Notes under the pieces: generated by a model | The model's database searches: none | Told to the model about the DNA's origin: nothing | The model's input: only the letters and a program-made list of their open reading frames with translations | Part shown: in pieces, positions 50,301-64,000 of the stretch | Position numbering within the stretch: the first letter of the stretch is position 1 | Layout: every line of letters begins with the position of its first letter | Program-made: the position numbers and the translations under genes | Assembly: GCA_020055645.1 (NCBI GenBank) | Contig: CM034547.1 | Coordinates: forward strand, 32,990,909 to 33,054,908 | Direction of reading: 5' to 3' | Source of the DNA: Tomocerus qinae | Lineage: Eukaryota > Arthropoda > Collembola > Entomobryomorpha > Tomoceridae | DNA: 64,000 bases

Positions 50301-53300
50301 TCCAATCTCTAAACCAACTAAACTAGCGAAGTTTGAGGAATTTATTATGCCTTGTCTTCAACTGCCGATTCCCTTGGGTTCTCTTCCAAAATTCTCATCT
50401 GAATTCTCAAGTCCTACTCTTACCCATTATCTTTTCAATTCTAACTAGTAACACTCTTCTGAACTAACAGCAAATAAAATTATAACCAACATCTTGGATA
50501 TTATGTATGTAGATGAGTCTTCCTATCTGCAGTCTAGTAACTACAAGAAATCTCAATATTCAAATCTAACAAAACTGCTTCTACTCGTTTTGCACAGATT
50601 AAACAACAACTAGTATTGGTATTTAGGATTGTTATGGTTTGATGTTTTTCTTTTCAGATCGAGTGAAATTGCAAATGAGGACTATAAAAACAAATATTTA
50701 CTGCATACAACTTGTTCAGTTAGCTGAGAGCTACACCTGTAAATGTGTATGCATTGATCATCACACTATATTCTTTGCTTAATTTGACTATAAGTCTGTC
50801 CAGTTGGGGCAAACACACCTATGACTTCACTACAATGTATGATTATTATTCAGTGTCAATACAGTTATTCTGTAACACACTAAACACACCTTGATTTATT
50901 GGTACAATATTAGCTTAAACTTTTTTGCTGTTAACATTATACTAACATCAACAGGCATGTAATATTTTTATGTGTAATATGCATTATGCAGTTAAATTTA
51001 TAAGTCTTAGGAAAATGGTGACATAAAGACGGTAGAAATGGATATGTACGCATCTTCAAAACAAACAAGCGAAAATACACTTAACTAATTGTGATAATTA
51101 CTTTAGAATGCAAATCAAGTACTGGCTGGACAAGATTACTTTCAGTTCAACCTCCTTTAACCATTTTAACAACTTCGTGCCCGTTAATTTAATGTGCCCA
51201 CTTTACCAAATGAATACCATTTAAATTAAAGGTTGCATTAATGGTAGGTACTTATAGTCTGCAATAAACCTGAATCAATCAGTACACGAGTTGATTTTAT
51301 TTTATGGTTCACTTTTACCTGTATTTACCAGGTAGTATTTGCATGCTTTGTGTCAGGCAGATATTTAGTTGAATAGATTTACTCACAAGTCTTGTTTTTC
51401 TCTGTGCCAGAGCATTTACAAAGACTTAATTTGCAATCTAGGATTGATTATAGGTATACGTCCTATTTAATACCCAGTATGTAGATAGCTTGGAAAGAAA
51501 TGTGTCTGTTGAGTCGGGTTGTGATATTAGTATAACAAATACCAATGGAAGGATTGGTATAAAATAGTATGAAATGAAATTACCTCGAAAAGTAAGGATG
51601 CTGATTCAGACAGACAGACGGAATCATATGACGATAAAATGAGCATGATGAGCAGAAACTAGTCCCTATCAGTGTATTATAAATGAGTCTGAGTAAAGTA
51701 AAGCTAAAGTAGTAAAAGTTAATAAGTTAACTACTGTTTGTTTGAACTAGTATAGCCATGGCCATACTGTGTCAAAGAGAAGCAGAGAGCAGGCCTAGCC
51801 CATAGTCACAATAGCCCAGCCAGTCGACCTAGTCGAGTTATGTACATAAATGTAGTGTAGAGCCAAGTATATTAAAATCATAAGGAGATGCGAGAGAGCT
51901 AAAGTCAAAAGTAAAGTGCTACGAAACGATACAAAGATAATAATAAATATTATATTATTGTATGAAATGAAACGCACAACAGGAATATCCACATTAACTT
52001 TTAACCTACCACCTCTGTCTGTGATTTGATTGGTATAAGGGAGCATGCATGGCTTGTAAATTGTAACGCAATGGTAAATGCAATAGAAAATGTATGTACC
52101 TACTAACTATCCAACTAACTAACTACTACTTTTATAATAGCTTTTTTACTCTACTACTGATAAGTAAAATAAAGGTGAGGTACCTACAGATAGAGTACAA
52201 TGTACAATACCTTGATGTTTTGTGTTACAACAGGTTTAGATTTCCATTGCAGTAAATACTTATAAACTCACAATTACAATGTATCTGCACATAACACGGC
52301 TTATTATCTTCCTGCCACACTACATGAGTGTCTACATACCGTTTCTCCGTATAGGTAAGTACAGAAAACGTATGTATGTACATATTCGTCTAACATCTAC
52401 TTACTCCGATACAATAGGTATTTTAAAGCTACCTATAATAAGCAAAACAGAACTAACATTAGTTAACGTAAAGGGTTGTGATATCACGTTTGTAAAGTAA
52501 AGTATAGTTAGCAAGTCGTAGATAAATAGGATTCAATTTAACTGATATATAGAAGTGAACTGAACAGAACAGGAACAGGATGAATGCGCAATTTTCATTT
52601 TCTATTTGTTGGATTCCTTCTACATTACATGCAATTCCATAGCTTTTTGCATTAAATGTGCCTACTTACTTATATTAGTACTCCTGTGTATGTATATCTA
52701 TCTACTGCTATAATAATAATAATATCTATATCTATCTATCTATTCCTACCTACTTGATTCTTTCTGGGCTGCTACATTTATTTTATTGCATTACATGCTT
52801 TTGCTTTATGATTTGCTTCGTTGTTAGCTGTTTACTACTAATATGATACTATTACTACAAATTCTATTTAGTATCACACTTTAACTTTACTTGGCTTTTG
52901 CTTCCCTAACTAAGTACTAACTAAAATCACTAACATTTTGTTCCTACTGCAGCTATCTACGTCTGCTCTTCTCTTCTGTACACATGGAAAACAACTCCAT
53001 GTACTTGACTGCTATCACTCATTGACATTATTTATTTCATCATTCTCCTATCTATCGGGACGTCTAATCTACATAAAACCTATTTTCTAGTAAGACGACT
53101 ACGCATAACATTGTATCATGCATAGTTAGCAGTTCAAAGTACACACGACAACAACATTTTATATTATACTCTCAAATCATACACTACAATTAGAAAAACT
53201 GTAAACTACATTGGATTATTAGAATCACGCAAAATAATCACTGCAGAAAAATTCATTCAAGTACCTACTTTACTGGGTATTCCCATTATCCCATTATTTC

Positions 53301-54422
53301 TTACTATATAATAATACATATAAAGTTTAATCTTTTGCTAGAAGATCTAGAAGAACCACTCATCCTTCTATGAATTTTTCACATGATTCATAGAGGATCT
53401 AAAAGATAGCCGTGTAAGGTTGCTAATATCTTCTTTGCTAAACTGCAAACTACAAAACTGCCACTATCTACCATATTATGCTATTAAACTATTACATTAC
53501 ATTTCACGCTAATTCGGTTTACATTAGTTCTCAACACTGCTCTAGCCATTCCATGTCGTTTCTTCTATTTGTATGCAAGTTTAGTAGTGGAGCAGTAACA
53601 CAGTACCACGAGTAGAGCTAAAAAACTGCTCTCTCCTTCCTTTAGAAGGCTAGCGAACCAAGTAGCTAAGCTGCTCTTCTCGCATGTACCTAAATGTAGA
53701 TAGATAGACAAGAATGAATAGAACATAAGAAGCTATTCACAATTTTATCATTTCTATTAGGTACACACACACTTTGCTCTACGTTTTCTTCACATACACT
53801 TCTTCTAACTCTATAGAGCAATAGAGCACTACGTACATTACAATTTACACTTTAGCTTCTTTAGTAAACATTCTGTTTTCTATTACGACGACTACGACGG
53901 TGTGGCTGGCTGCTGTGTCATGTCTGAGATTTTTTATTATTAGACTGAATCTGAAAATGACGCATTGAATAAGTGACTCAATTTGTTCCGTTTATTTTCT
54001 ATTCATTTTTTCACTTTTCTCAATCTCCTAGTTTTTTCACATTTTTAATAATTACACAACGAAAGACCCAAAAGTCATATGGATCGGGTCGAACACTGGT
54101 GCTTTTATTTCTAACAGTATTTTTTAGGTTGCTAGTGCATTTTAAACACTACTGTTCAGTTGACTAAGTAGTTACACACACACACGCGGTTAAAAATTGT
54201 GATTTTATAGCTATCTACAGTTTTGTTGTACTGTCCAGTGCTGTGTGGAAGACGGGGATTTACCAAAAATTAATTATGTGCTAATTATTGGATTTAGATC
54301 ACTTTTCAACAAAATTCTCCACTTATTCAACTTCCTGTGCTTCTAAAACTGATTGTCAAATTGGAATTTCTTACTCAACTTAACTTATGCAGCCCGCTTT
54401 GAATTTACACTTGTCATATATG
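47301..54422. other. Long gene-poor stretch
   Basis: About 7 kb with only short chance ORFs. Simple repeats are present: GTA repeats near 49557-49574 and CTAT/TAA repeats near 52700-52745. The 53.5-54.42 kb end may be the first exon of the BTB gene: a GTGAGT donor sits at 54423. Confidence 0.45.
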
Positions 54423-55649
54423 GTGAGTATTATTTTTATGTTTACTTAAAACATGTAAAATATTACGAATTTTAAGTTATATCTGATAGTACAAAAATTA
54501 TTTTTACAAACAATAAAGTTAACGGCTACAATGATTAGTCTCAGTACAAGAATAGTTATACGCAATAGAAGAGTCTGTATTTTTTATACTTATAGTAGTA
54601 ATGTATATTGTCTTTGACTCATTAAATATTAATGTCATCGTTGTATTTGTATATGTAACCGACCAAAGTTTGCATTGAGGATGTAATTGTATGTACTTAT
54701 TGTGGAGTTAAGCGAGCTTAGTTTGTATTCCTAATGCATTTAATGTGTGCATTGTTTTTCATTATTGTCATTGTCAATGACCTGTGTGGCGGGTACTGAA
54801 TTTGTAGTTTCACTGCTAATAATTACACAGTTTTAATTGTTTTATGACGTGTTTGCGTTGTATATGGATTTATCTCTAGCATAAGAAAATGTTTTTGAAA
54901 CTTACAAGTGTGTACACTGAAATAATGGAAATTTTATGGCATAATTTTTTTAATCATCGAAATTATGTTCCAATTAACGCAGATAGTTTTGATTCAGTTA
55001 GCTTTGATTAAATCTGTTTGTATACTTAGCTGTGAGAAAAGCGACTTTCATGGTCTCAGGTATTTTATTACAGAAGTGGGTAATTAACTTTTTCATGATT
55101 CATGGCTAATGGTATTTACGTTACAAAGTTACAATCGCTGTATCCTATCATTGAGTCGTTAAGTCACAAGCAAGTTGATACATGTTTGATTTTTTAAATA
55201 TTAGCAAACATTGTTATCAATAAATGTTGGTGATAGTAAGGTTGTATATTTTAGTATCTGTAAATTAATCTGTAGCAAGCAGCTATGATTTAATTGGTAA
55301 TTGGGGCAGTTTTGCTCAGTCAGCCTCTCTACTTGAAAATTGAATGCCTAATATTTTTATCATTATGTAAATATTAAGCCCATTATTCTCTGGCTGGTGG
55401 GTTACTTAACTGCATAGTTGTGGCCAAGAGACAAAAATAACAAAGAACTGGCATTTATGTAATATCAACTTACTATCACAGCATTTGCTGTACAATGGTT
55501 ATCTCTTATCTGCTTTTTTTGTATGCTAAACGAGTCCAGACTCCAGACAACTAGATTTCGACGATTAAGCAACTTTATACTGTACTGTAGATTAAATGTG
55601 CTCAGGAACATAAAATCGTGAAATTTATAATCCTTGATTTACATTTCAG
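54423..55649 (+). other. Probable 5' UTR intron of the BTB gene
   Basis: The stretch is bounded by a GTGAGT donor at 54423 and the AG of a pyrimidine-bearing acceptor at 55648-55649, five bases before the Met. No coding exon is seen in it. The donor choice is an inference. Confidence 0.4.
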
Positions 55650-55654
55650 AAAAA

Positions 55655-58600
55655 ATGAATTTAAAAATGTCCGATGATGCTCTTTTCAACCTTCGGTGGG
55701 ATGCCCAGCGTTCAGCTCTGTTAGGGTCAGTTGCTACATTGTTCAGAGAAGAAGCCTTTGTTGACACGACGGTCGTTTCGGATGGACAAATTTTCAAAGC
55801 TCATAAGCTGCTCTTGTCAGCCAGCAGCACATATTTAAAGCAGATATTAGAAGTAAGATGAACATGATTTAGGTTTTTTGTACATATGTATTTTATTATC
55901 TTACAGTATGTTTAACGAATGTAAAACAAGTAAAGATCATGTCTGACGGACGCATTCGTCACAGTGAAAGAGTATACGTTTTTAGATGTTAGATATAACA
56001 TATATCGCAATTAATTAACCTGTTGTATAAATGTAAATTCAATAGAGCGTGCCTTCTCAACATGCCGTACTTTTCATGCCTCATATCAACTCTTCTGACC
56101 TGGGCAATGTGCTCAAGTTCATTTACGAAGGGGAAATCAAGATTAATCGGCGAGCTCTAAAATCATTTCTAGCAGCTGCAAAATTGCTTAAAATAAAAGG
56201 AATGGACTTCGACTTGGATGAGGTGAGGTTTTCTCGGACTATGAATTTCTAAAATTACCTTGCGTATTTCCTTCGCTAATGACACTCAGACTCAAGAGAG
56301 TAAATGGTAGTATTATTAGGTTGAGTTGCATTTACAACATTTAATAGCAGAAAATTATATGTACAATTATCACAGGATCTTGACAGCAGTATCACTTCTG
56401 TACCTCACTCTCAACAATCACTTGCTAGTTCTCTAGCGTCTACACCCTTGAAACGTTCAGCTACAATTCCACCCATTTCAGCCAGTAATTCTGGAACATC
56501 TCTACCTGAAGATGAAGTCAGCAATATTCCACCTCATAAAAAGTCTTCCAATAATACTTCGCTCAAGCAAGAAACAAGAAATGTGCAAAACAATGAGGAT
56601 ACCTGCTTAAATCAAAATTCAGAGTCAAGAAGTACTGGCAGCTTAGATGGAAAACCACGGACATCCACTAGTACCATTGCAGAAAGTCCTACCAATGGAA
56701 ACTCAAGTAATACGAACCAATTACCAGAACAAACGCAGCTAGATAAAACCTCGAGTAATCCCAGTCGTAGTGAGAACTCTCGGCATGGAAGCGGAACCAG
56801 CAGTGTCAGCGATGCGGAAATGGGCATAATGGAAGATAGCAATCAAAGTAGTAATGCCGAGGCCCTTCCATTGGTAACCCTCCCGGAGCATTTGATGGAC
56901 AGTGCAGCTGATATGGATAGCCGTCAAGATGATGACGATCACGACCATGATCCTAACATGGAAAATGAAATGGACAACGACTACGATGATGACGAAGATC
57001 AAAACTTCTCCATGTCAATGCAACCAGAGGTTTCCATTCGGGAATCTGACGAATCTTACAGCATATTGGATCGACATCAACCTTTGCGCCTAAAAGCAGT
57101 CCAGGGCATGAACTCATTTAGTCTTCCTTCACATGGTGGGAGTGGGCTCACGGTCTCCGCAGCGTCAGGCTCCTCGTCTTCCTCCCAGTTTGGTTCACAA
57201 GGTCTGTCTTTGAGAAATATACACAAACTGAGACCTTTGGTTCCAAAATCCTGCCAAAGTGTTCATCACAGTTCTGGACAAACCACCAGTCAAGCTCAAG
57301 CTATCACCGATGGAATTCTTATGCGAATGATGCGAGAGCCTCTCCATTCTTCCAAATCTGGCACAGCTAGTTCAAGCGCTCTGGCCAATTTTTTCGATAT
57401 GGGACACAATGACACGTAATTAATTTTCAGTATTTCCTAACAAGTATTTCTACTTCCCTCTAATCTATCTAGGAATTTAAATGCACGTCAATTGAGTTGC
57501 AAGTAATTATTATATTTGACAGTGACAGGCAGACAGATGATTTCAATTTAATTGAAAGTGATATTAGATTGTTTCAATATTTATAGCTAAGCGAAAGTAA
57601 TTTCGTATTAAAAATGATATATTATGTTGTTTGTAATGTGTAAACAAGGTTAATGATGTTATTGTCTGATATTAGTTCTTCGTCGATTTATTCTAGGTTC
57701 CGTTTGAGCTCTTTTCTCTAAAACTAGTTTGATAAGCCTTTATAAATGGTGCTCTACTAGGTTATTTACATTTCATACTGCTTAACCATAACTAGACGTT
57801 TCTTGTTAGCGCTCTTAACGTTAACTAGACTGTTGTGTGAATTCCTTCCACACCTAAGTAGATTGATCAAAATCTAGCTAAGAATGTTAACAGGTGCGAA
57901 CTAGATGTTTTGGTTTAATTAACTTTTACTTTATTTTTTTAATTATTACTTGTGCTACAACACGATAAGGTAATCTAGCACATAATTGGTGATGATAGAG
58001 AAGGTGTAGGCTCTTTTTCTAGTTTATTAAGCTACTAATCTACTATAACAATGTTATAGAATTATCATTTAGGTAATTAATTATTATTGGCTACTTCTTT
58101 TAGCTATCTTATTACTTTACTAGCAGTCAAGTGTTTCAAATGATGTACATATACAGATTCTTGCAAATATCTTAGTCACTGACCATTGGCTATAGGTTAA
58201 ATATACCTATGTTTAATTGTTTTCTAACACGTCAACAGGGGTAAATTGTTGACATATAATGACAGCATATTAATATTGCATGTTTAAATTATCTTGCAGT
58301 AATCATGCAGGGGGATTGAGGAAACAAAAGCGATATGTACAGTGCACCAGCTGTAGTAAAGTCCTGAGCAGCCTGTCAGCTCTAAAGAGGCACATGGAAG
58401 ATGTGCATTGTGCTCGAATTCAAGGTAAGAGTACACCTTTTGTATTTATATTTGTAGGCAATGGTAGTACTACTAGATGAAATATATACTATTTAATTAT
58501 TATTGTTTGTTTTGTAGGGAAATGCATCATTTGCGGCAGAGTTTACAGTTCAAGGAATTCTTTATTGACGCATGTTTATAGTGCCCACAAGAAGCACCAC

Positions 58601-58663
58601 GATTACAAAGCTGTAGCTCGGATAATTCGAGAGAGCGACTTTGAGCAATTTGCGACAGCCTAG
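55655..58663 (+). CDS. BTB/POZ and two-C2H2-finger transcription factor
   Basis: Predicted 561-residue nuclear factor of the broad/tramtrack/lola style. Exons: 55655-55852, 56046-56222, 56376-57415, 58300-58424, 58518-58663, all in phase. The BTB domain covers about residues 12-120: FNLRWDAQRSALLGSVATLF, then VSDGQIFKAHKLLLSASSTY and VLKFIYEGEIKINRRALKSF, with the family core features. The third exon is a 347-residue low-complexity linker, Ser/Asn-rich with an acidic run (many D/E/H) near the middle. The last two exons each encode one finger, C-x2-C-x12-H-x4-H (C487, C490, H503, H508; C516, C519, H532, H537). In related insect genes finger exons are alternatively spliced; no second finger set was found downstream. 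A Met-Ser (MSDDALF) four codons in may be the actual start. The orthologue is not assigned. Confidence 0.92.
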
Positions 58664-61600
58664 AAATTACTTATGCAAACCTGAGGGTTAAGATCAACCC
58701 CATTAAGAAGGAGCAGCTGTTAACAAATAGTATCAAAACGAAAGAAAAGCAAGTATGATATTAGTATAGTGTCTTAATTATAATTTGTGTTTGATCAAGA
58801 CCTACAACCGGCATTAGTTTATTTGTTTGAATTGATACGCTTCTTCTTTTTAATTGGCACAGAGTGGACATTGCATGTCCACTTATATGTAATTCATAAC
58901 TAGAAATTCGATAAACAGGTATTTATGCATAGGGACATTCACACGTATTTCCCAGCCAAGAAAGAAATATCGAGCTGTAAAAATGTTTAAGTATCAATTA
59001 CTTACGTTACCATTTCTTAGTAGCAACTAGCAAACATTCGTTAACTTACGTATTTTTCAGATCATGCAATATTGTGCAAGAGCGATTGTTCATTTTTGTC
59101 ATTTACTTTGACCCTAACAAAAAGGTGGGCTGCAACTATTCATTTACATTAGAAGAATGTGGTAAGCTATATATCACAATTTACATATTAAATGCACATA
59201 GTAGTAGGAATAGTGTCCTCTACTCTTAATTAAGCATACACATCTGCGTTTGACAGATTTTGCAGTAGCAATTTTTCTCATTAGGAATTTGAATTTGGAT
59301 TCTAAATTAACGTTATTTGCAAAATGCGTTACAAATTCAATATTATTTAGAAAACATTTACAAAACCATATTTTGGGTGATTGACATTGTCTGAATATTT
59401 ATCAGTACGTTGTGAGGAAAAAAAATAGTTACAGAGAGACTTTAGGTTCTGCTAGTAAAAACTTGGTATCAAGGATATTTAAGTTTTGAGTTTGAAATGC
59501 AATTAGATTGACTTGGTTATTTGCAACGATATTTTTAAACATGTGGTCATAGATTGACATTTACAAATAGAGCGCATGCTAGGACAGAGTAGCGTACTAT
59601 TATAAAGCAATGGGAAAGATGAGATACACTCATTTTTACTGGAACAATATTTTTAATTCAATTTTTAATCGACATTTACATACAATGATCAGCAATGGTT
59701 GTTTTAGTTCAATTTAGGTTGTTACTAAGAGTAAATACTAACAAAGAATAGGTGAGTTATAGTATGTAGGATATTAAGACTTAACGGCTCTACTGCCTCA
59801 ACAATATTTTTAAACTAATATATTACATGTACCAGTAATATATGGTAATCAAGCAACACAAAGGCTTTATTAATTTTTAAATAGTTAGTACAGAGTCTAT
59901 TATCGTGGGTGTTAGAAAAGGGAGTCGTAATTCATTATGATGTGAATGAGGAGATATGCAGGGATAATACAAGTAGCAATCATCAGCAAGCGATTTGTAG
60001 AATTTGTACATAATCATCATTACTTATATCACAAAAAATACCCATCCTCACATTACGGACAGTATCAAAAGTAAACTGTACTCAGTCACTGGGTATAGCA
60101 CTATTAATACAAATGCCTTACTCTTACTGCGCATTAGTAAGCAGAGTACTTAGCAAATCGTATTTATAGTGTAATGCTTTAAAATGGAAAAGTAATCGGT
60201 GTGATGTACAAGACCATTAACTACATTGGCTTTACCCTTGTAGTGATAACTTGCTAGAACACAGCTTTTGTAGAATCATTGTACAGCTTTGAAGGACCAT
60301 ACTCATGAACATTGTATGATTATAAAGCAATAATAGATAGGCAATTAACTCTACAGTTCTGTAACCCCGGTTGGGAAAATCGATAGCTTTGGAGCAATAT
60401 TTTTACTCTTGAATTAAAACGTTGGCATTTACAAGGTCAATAACAAAGAAGCAATTATACATTTACAATAACTATTTAGGTGGTAGGATTGAAGGAAATT
60501 ATATATTTTAGAATAGATGCAACTATATATACAACGCATTATATACATAACAAAGATATTTACATGATGATTGCTATACTTACATTAATCGATACTAACA
60601 AAAATCTTCCAATACTGACGATAACAACGATTATTCTGAAAAACAATAACTCAACATATAAATTATATTTACCATTAATATTATGTATTTATATATACTA
60701 ATAATCAAATTAACTAAAAAGGAATTGGTCCATAGTATACAATTATGGATTAAAATAACGAAACGAAGACTACTTCAGTGCAACTTAAAACAAACGAATA
60801 CCCTTGTACTCATGAATAGATTAGTAGGTAGTAGTAGATACTGATATACAATATATACATACATAGTAGTTACTTTACAAGTAGCAAATATTTATTACTA
60901 TCTACTTATACATATACACATTATACGATAATACCAGACATTTACAGTTTTGGTTTACGAACAAAATGTTCATTTTCGCTGCAAATTGCATTTGCAATTT
61001 ACATATTCTTAGTAATGCAAATCATTTACATGTTGTAATCACACTTAAATTGTGTGCAAATGCTTTATTCACTGATACATAATTGGATTGATAGTGTGAT
61101 TCACTAAAATATAGATACGGATATGTCTGTTCTTAGATATCTGTTCTTTATTTGGAAAATTATCTGTTACCCAAGACATGCTATAATATAAATCCGTTTA
61201 GTAACGCTGTTTGAGAAAGTTTTGATTAATATTTATAGCTTTAAGCTTTAATTATATTCCAAAATAGTTGGACGAAATGGGAACACTGCAATTCTTTATT
61301 ATTGTTGTAGATTTTATTGGTTATTAATTTTATGAATAAAAATGTGCATACTTATAATATTGTCATGTGTAATTATGTAATTATACATATAATTAGTAAT
61401 TATTACTACACCCACGTAGAATAGTAATTACCAATTCAATCATAATTTAATGCTATATTTAGTACGTATTAATTGTAGTAGTATATAAAAATAAGTTAAT
61501 TTGTCACTAGTGCAATGTGTCACTAGCACAGCTCTTTACCAAACACTAACATAGTATCTGGGTGTATAGGGATAGACACACCTATAATTAATGATAAGAA

Positions 61601-64000
61601 CTATTTGATTTCAATGATTTTGTAGAGTTGGATTTTATTAAGCACAAGCACATGCGTGTAATTTTGTTATAATTTTTCATTAAATTTATATGAAAGAATT
61701 ATCATTAATTGAGCTATGTTTACAGAACAGTCATGCAAAGATACGAGATGAATTGTATCATGCATGCCATGTATCTAGTACAATGCTCACTTATCGAGTG
61801 TTTCTGAGCTTTTGTTTATGAAATAGTGCGAGTGTGCAGCAAATGAGATTTAATCAGCCTAATCAGCTCACTTTATTATACATCGTAAGGTAAACGGTAT
61901 TGTGTGGTTGATTGTATTTCTGTGTTGTGTTGTATTTTAGTTTCAATGAATAAATACCAATCATTTCACGTATGTAATTACTTAAAAAAATTTATGGTGC
62001 CATTATTGTGTTAGTGCATTTCTTGTATATTAAAATGTAATTCATCAAATCATTTGGGACGCATAGGTAGATCCGTATCTAAATATAAAAGCAGACACCG
62101 ACTAAACGAAATTGGCACCACTCACTCGCTGTGCTCATTCAGGAAGCCTTGCTATTGTCAGTTTACACATCAAACTCCCAGCTATAATGACTGTAGACTG
62201 CTAATATATCATAATTATTACATAACCATTAAAGACACGGTTTTAGATTTCCAATTATTCATATTCCTGGTTATTGCAAAATGAGTATTTAAGTTTACTA
62301 ATTCCGGTCAAAGATACTGCAATCCTTTTCCTTTCAATTCTCTAATGTCGAATTTCATTTTTAGTGGATGTGCAATAGACAAAGTTATGGCATTAAGATT
62401 TTAATGATTAATGTGTGCAGTTTTTGAGTACGTAAATTAATATGGAAGTACCTAGTTGATTGTCAGTAAAGTATTTACGGTTCTTTGCTCTGGTTTGCCC
62501 AAAACTCTCAGTTCCGCTAATGCTTTCAGTTCAGATTGCATAGCTTCGTCGAGTTTATCAAGCTTATGTAGTTCAAGCATTTTAGTAGATGTAGTTTCTG
62601 TACTAAATACCTGGGCTAGCTAATCTATTAAGTATAGTAATTATTATAGTCACATCACTACAAAGTACAATGATAGAGATTGAGATAACAATTCACATAC
62701 TACACCAATGTTAGGCATGCATAACAAAATATGGCACGACACTGAGCATGTAATTTTTATTTGAGCTTCCTACGAGTGCTTTATTTTTGTGTGCTTTCTG
62801 AAATACTTTTAGTATACATATATCTCTATTACATTGTGTACATAGTATTAAGTCATGTGCACGTCTTTATCTACAACTATGAGTTAACAACAATAAAAGA
62901 TAGCCCTGTTCATGTCTCTATTTTTTGTTGGCTAGTTTTAATTTAACACTACGAACCAGGTGAATGAAAATCCACGCTTCTCTGACTGCGTATAGCTATG
63001 CTATGGAAAACAATCTACTCTAGGAATTCCTTAGGTGTCACGATACCATGAAATTCTGTCACACCTGCATGACCTGTCTTCATTATCTCTAATAGTTTGT
63101 TAGTTGCACACATTTAGATAATTATCCAGTTCTTCTTCGTTTTATATGCACTGACTGTAGACTCGAAAACAAATCTAACATATTCTGTATTCTCCATAAT
63201 ATTGCTAAATAAAATATGCCATGTATAGTAGTAGGGATTTGAGGAGAGGCTTAGAAGAGAATAACACAAAACCAGAAACTCGAATAGTAAACAGCATAAG
63301 AAACTTTAGCAAAATTAAAGCGCAATAAATGTAAATAAGTGCCATAATACTGCTGGCGCCTGATGAACTAAATAGTTCAATATACTTACATGTGACGGAT
63401 CTGTGCTTCACTGTTTGTGAACATTGTATTACATACACTCCAAATTCGTACAACCTTTAAGTGTTAAGATTCCATATGTTTCCATATTTATGTGCATGTC
63501 ATTCTCTATAGCTCGTTGATAAATAAGTTACAACTTCATAATACACTATTTCATACATGTGAGGAAGTCATGATTCTTTAAATAGCCATAAATAACGAGT
63601 AAAAATAAGATACTACAACCATTATCCTTAGTACGTAAAGAAGGGGAATGTATTTCTCGATTGTTCAGAAATGATTATGGACATGTGTATTTTATTATTG
63701 TTATGTGGATGTTTCTAATAATATTTCTAGATACTCAATAATATTTCTGCAGTCATGTCCTGGAATTCACAAGATAATAATGATGAGTGACAGATGCATC
63801 GATTTCGTACGAAATTCCCTCAGGAGTATTTCCCGATGCGCGTATAATATTTTTACTCCGCTGTCCATCCCCGTATTATCACACTTCATACCATTTTGAT
63901 ACATTATAAGTATTAGTAAGTAAAGAACTTATCTATGTACATACTGTGTATACATACGTGTTGCACTTAACTTTTCAGCACATAAAGTATAGGTGGGAAT
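58664..64000. other. 3' UTR of the BTB gene and gene-free stretch
   Basis: Over 5 kb without a recognisable exon; short ORFs at 60480, 62054, 62761 and 63705 have no domain or finger motif. The extent of the 3' UTR cannot be fixed. Confidence 0.5.

Noticed and set aside
1-64000. CRISPR arrays, operons, bacterial genes
   Set aside because: No regularly spaced repeats and no uninterrupted bacterial-type genes; the DNA is clearly eukaryotic with spliced genes.

Overview
The window is eukaryotic nuclear DNA, AT-rich, with split genes, GT..AG introns (many of only 50-150 bp), AATAAA poly(A) signals and several transposable elements. The gene set (ABCB-type transporter, SIRT6, fructose-1,6-bisphosphatase, CBP80, a BTB/C2H2 factor of the broad/tramtrack/lola style) points to an arthropod. 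A springtail or other non-insect hexapod/crustacean would fit the short introns and composition, but the species is not fixed by what can be read here.

Layout. 0.2-6.9 kb (+): a complete 22-exon ABCB-type full transporter whose second nucleotide-binding domain is visibly degenerate. 6.9-13.7 kb: gene-free, with three foldback elements, one of which carries four CRE-like TGACGTCA sites. 13.7-14.2 kb (+): a two-exon gene for an 85-residue Ser-rich protein. 14.3-15.5 kb: a 1.14 kb non-autonomous DNA transposon with 132-bp inverted ends and TA target duplication. 15.5-19.0 kb: no gene seen. 19.0-25.3 kb: a 6.27 kb LTR retrotransposon with 419-bp LTRs that read as identical, a 4-bp target duplication, and an internal region of 5.4 kb with no recognisable gag or pol. 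26.5-31.5 kb (-): a PDSS2-like gene and then SIRT6. 33.0-34.9 kb (+): fructose-1,6-bisphosphatase, head-to-head with SIRT6. 35.3-47.2 kb (-): NCBP1 (CBP80), whose 8.1 kb tenth intron holds an opposite-strand nested gene (41.6-44.2 kb, +) for an 826-residue secreted Pro/His/Tyr-rich protein. 47.2-55.6 kb: long gene-poor stretch and probable 5' leader of the next gene. 55.7-58.7 kb (+): a five-exon BTB plus two-C2H2-finger transcription factor. 58.7-64.0 kb: no gene seen.

How the genes relate. Most are unrelated housekeeping genes. SIRT6 and FBPase share one 1.5 kb divergent control region, which is of interest because mammalian SIRT6 is a chromatin regulator of glucose metabolism and FBPase is a gluconeogenic enzyme. 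FBPase and NCBP1 converge tail to tail, with poly(A) signals about 120 bp apart. All gene models were built by hand from splice sites and reading phase; every junction listed keeps the frame, except where the PDSS2-like 5' end is marked as unresolved.
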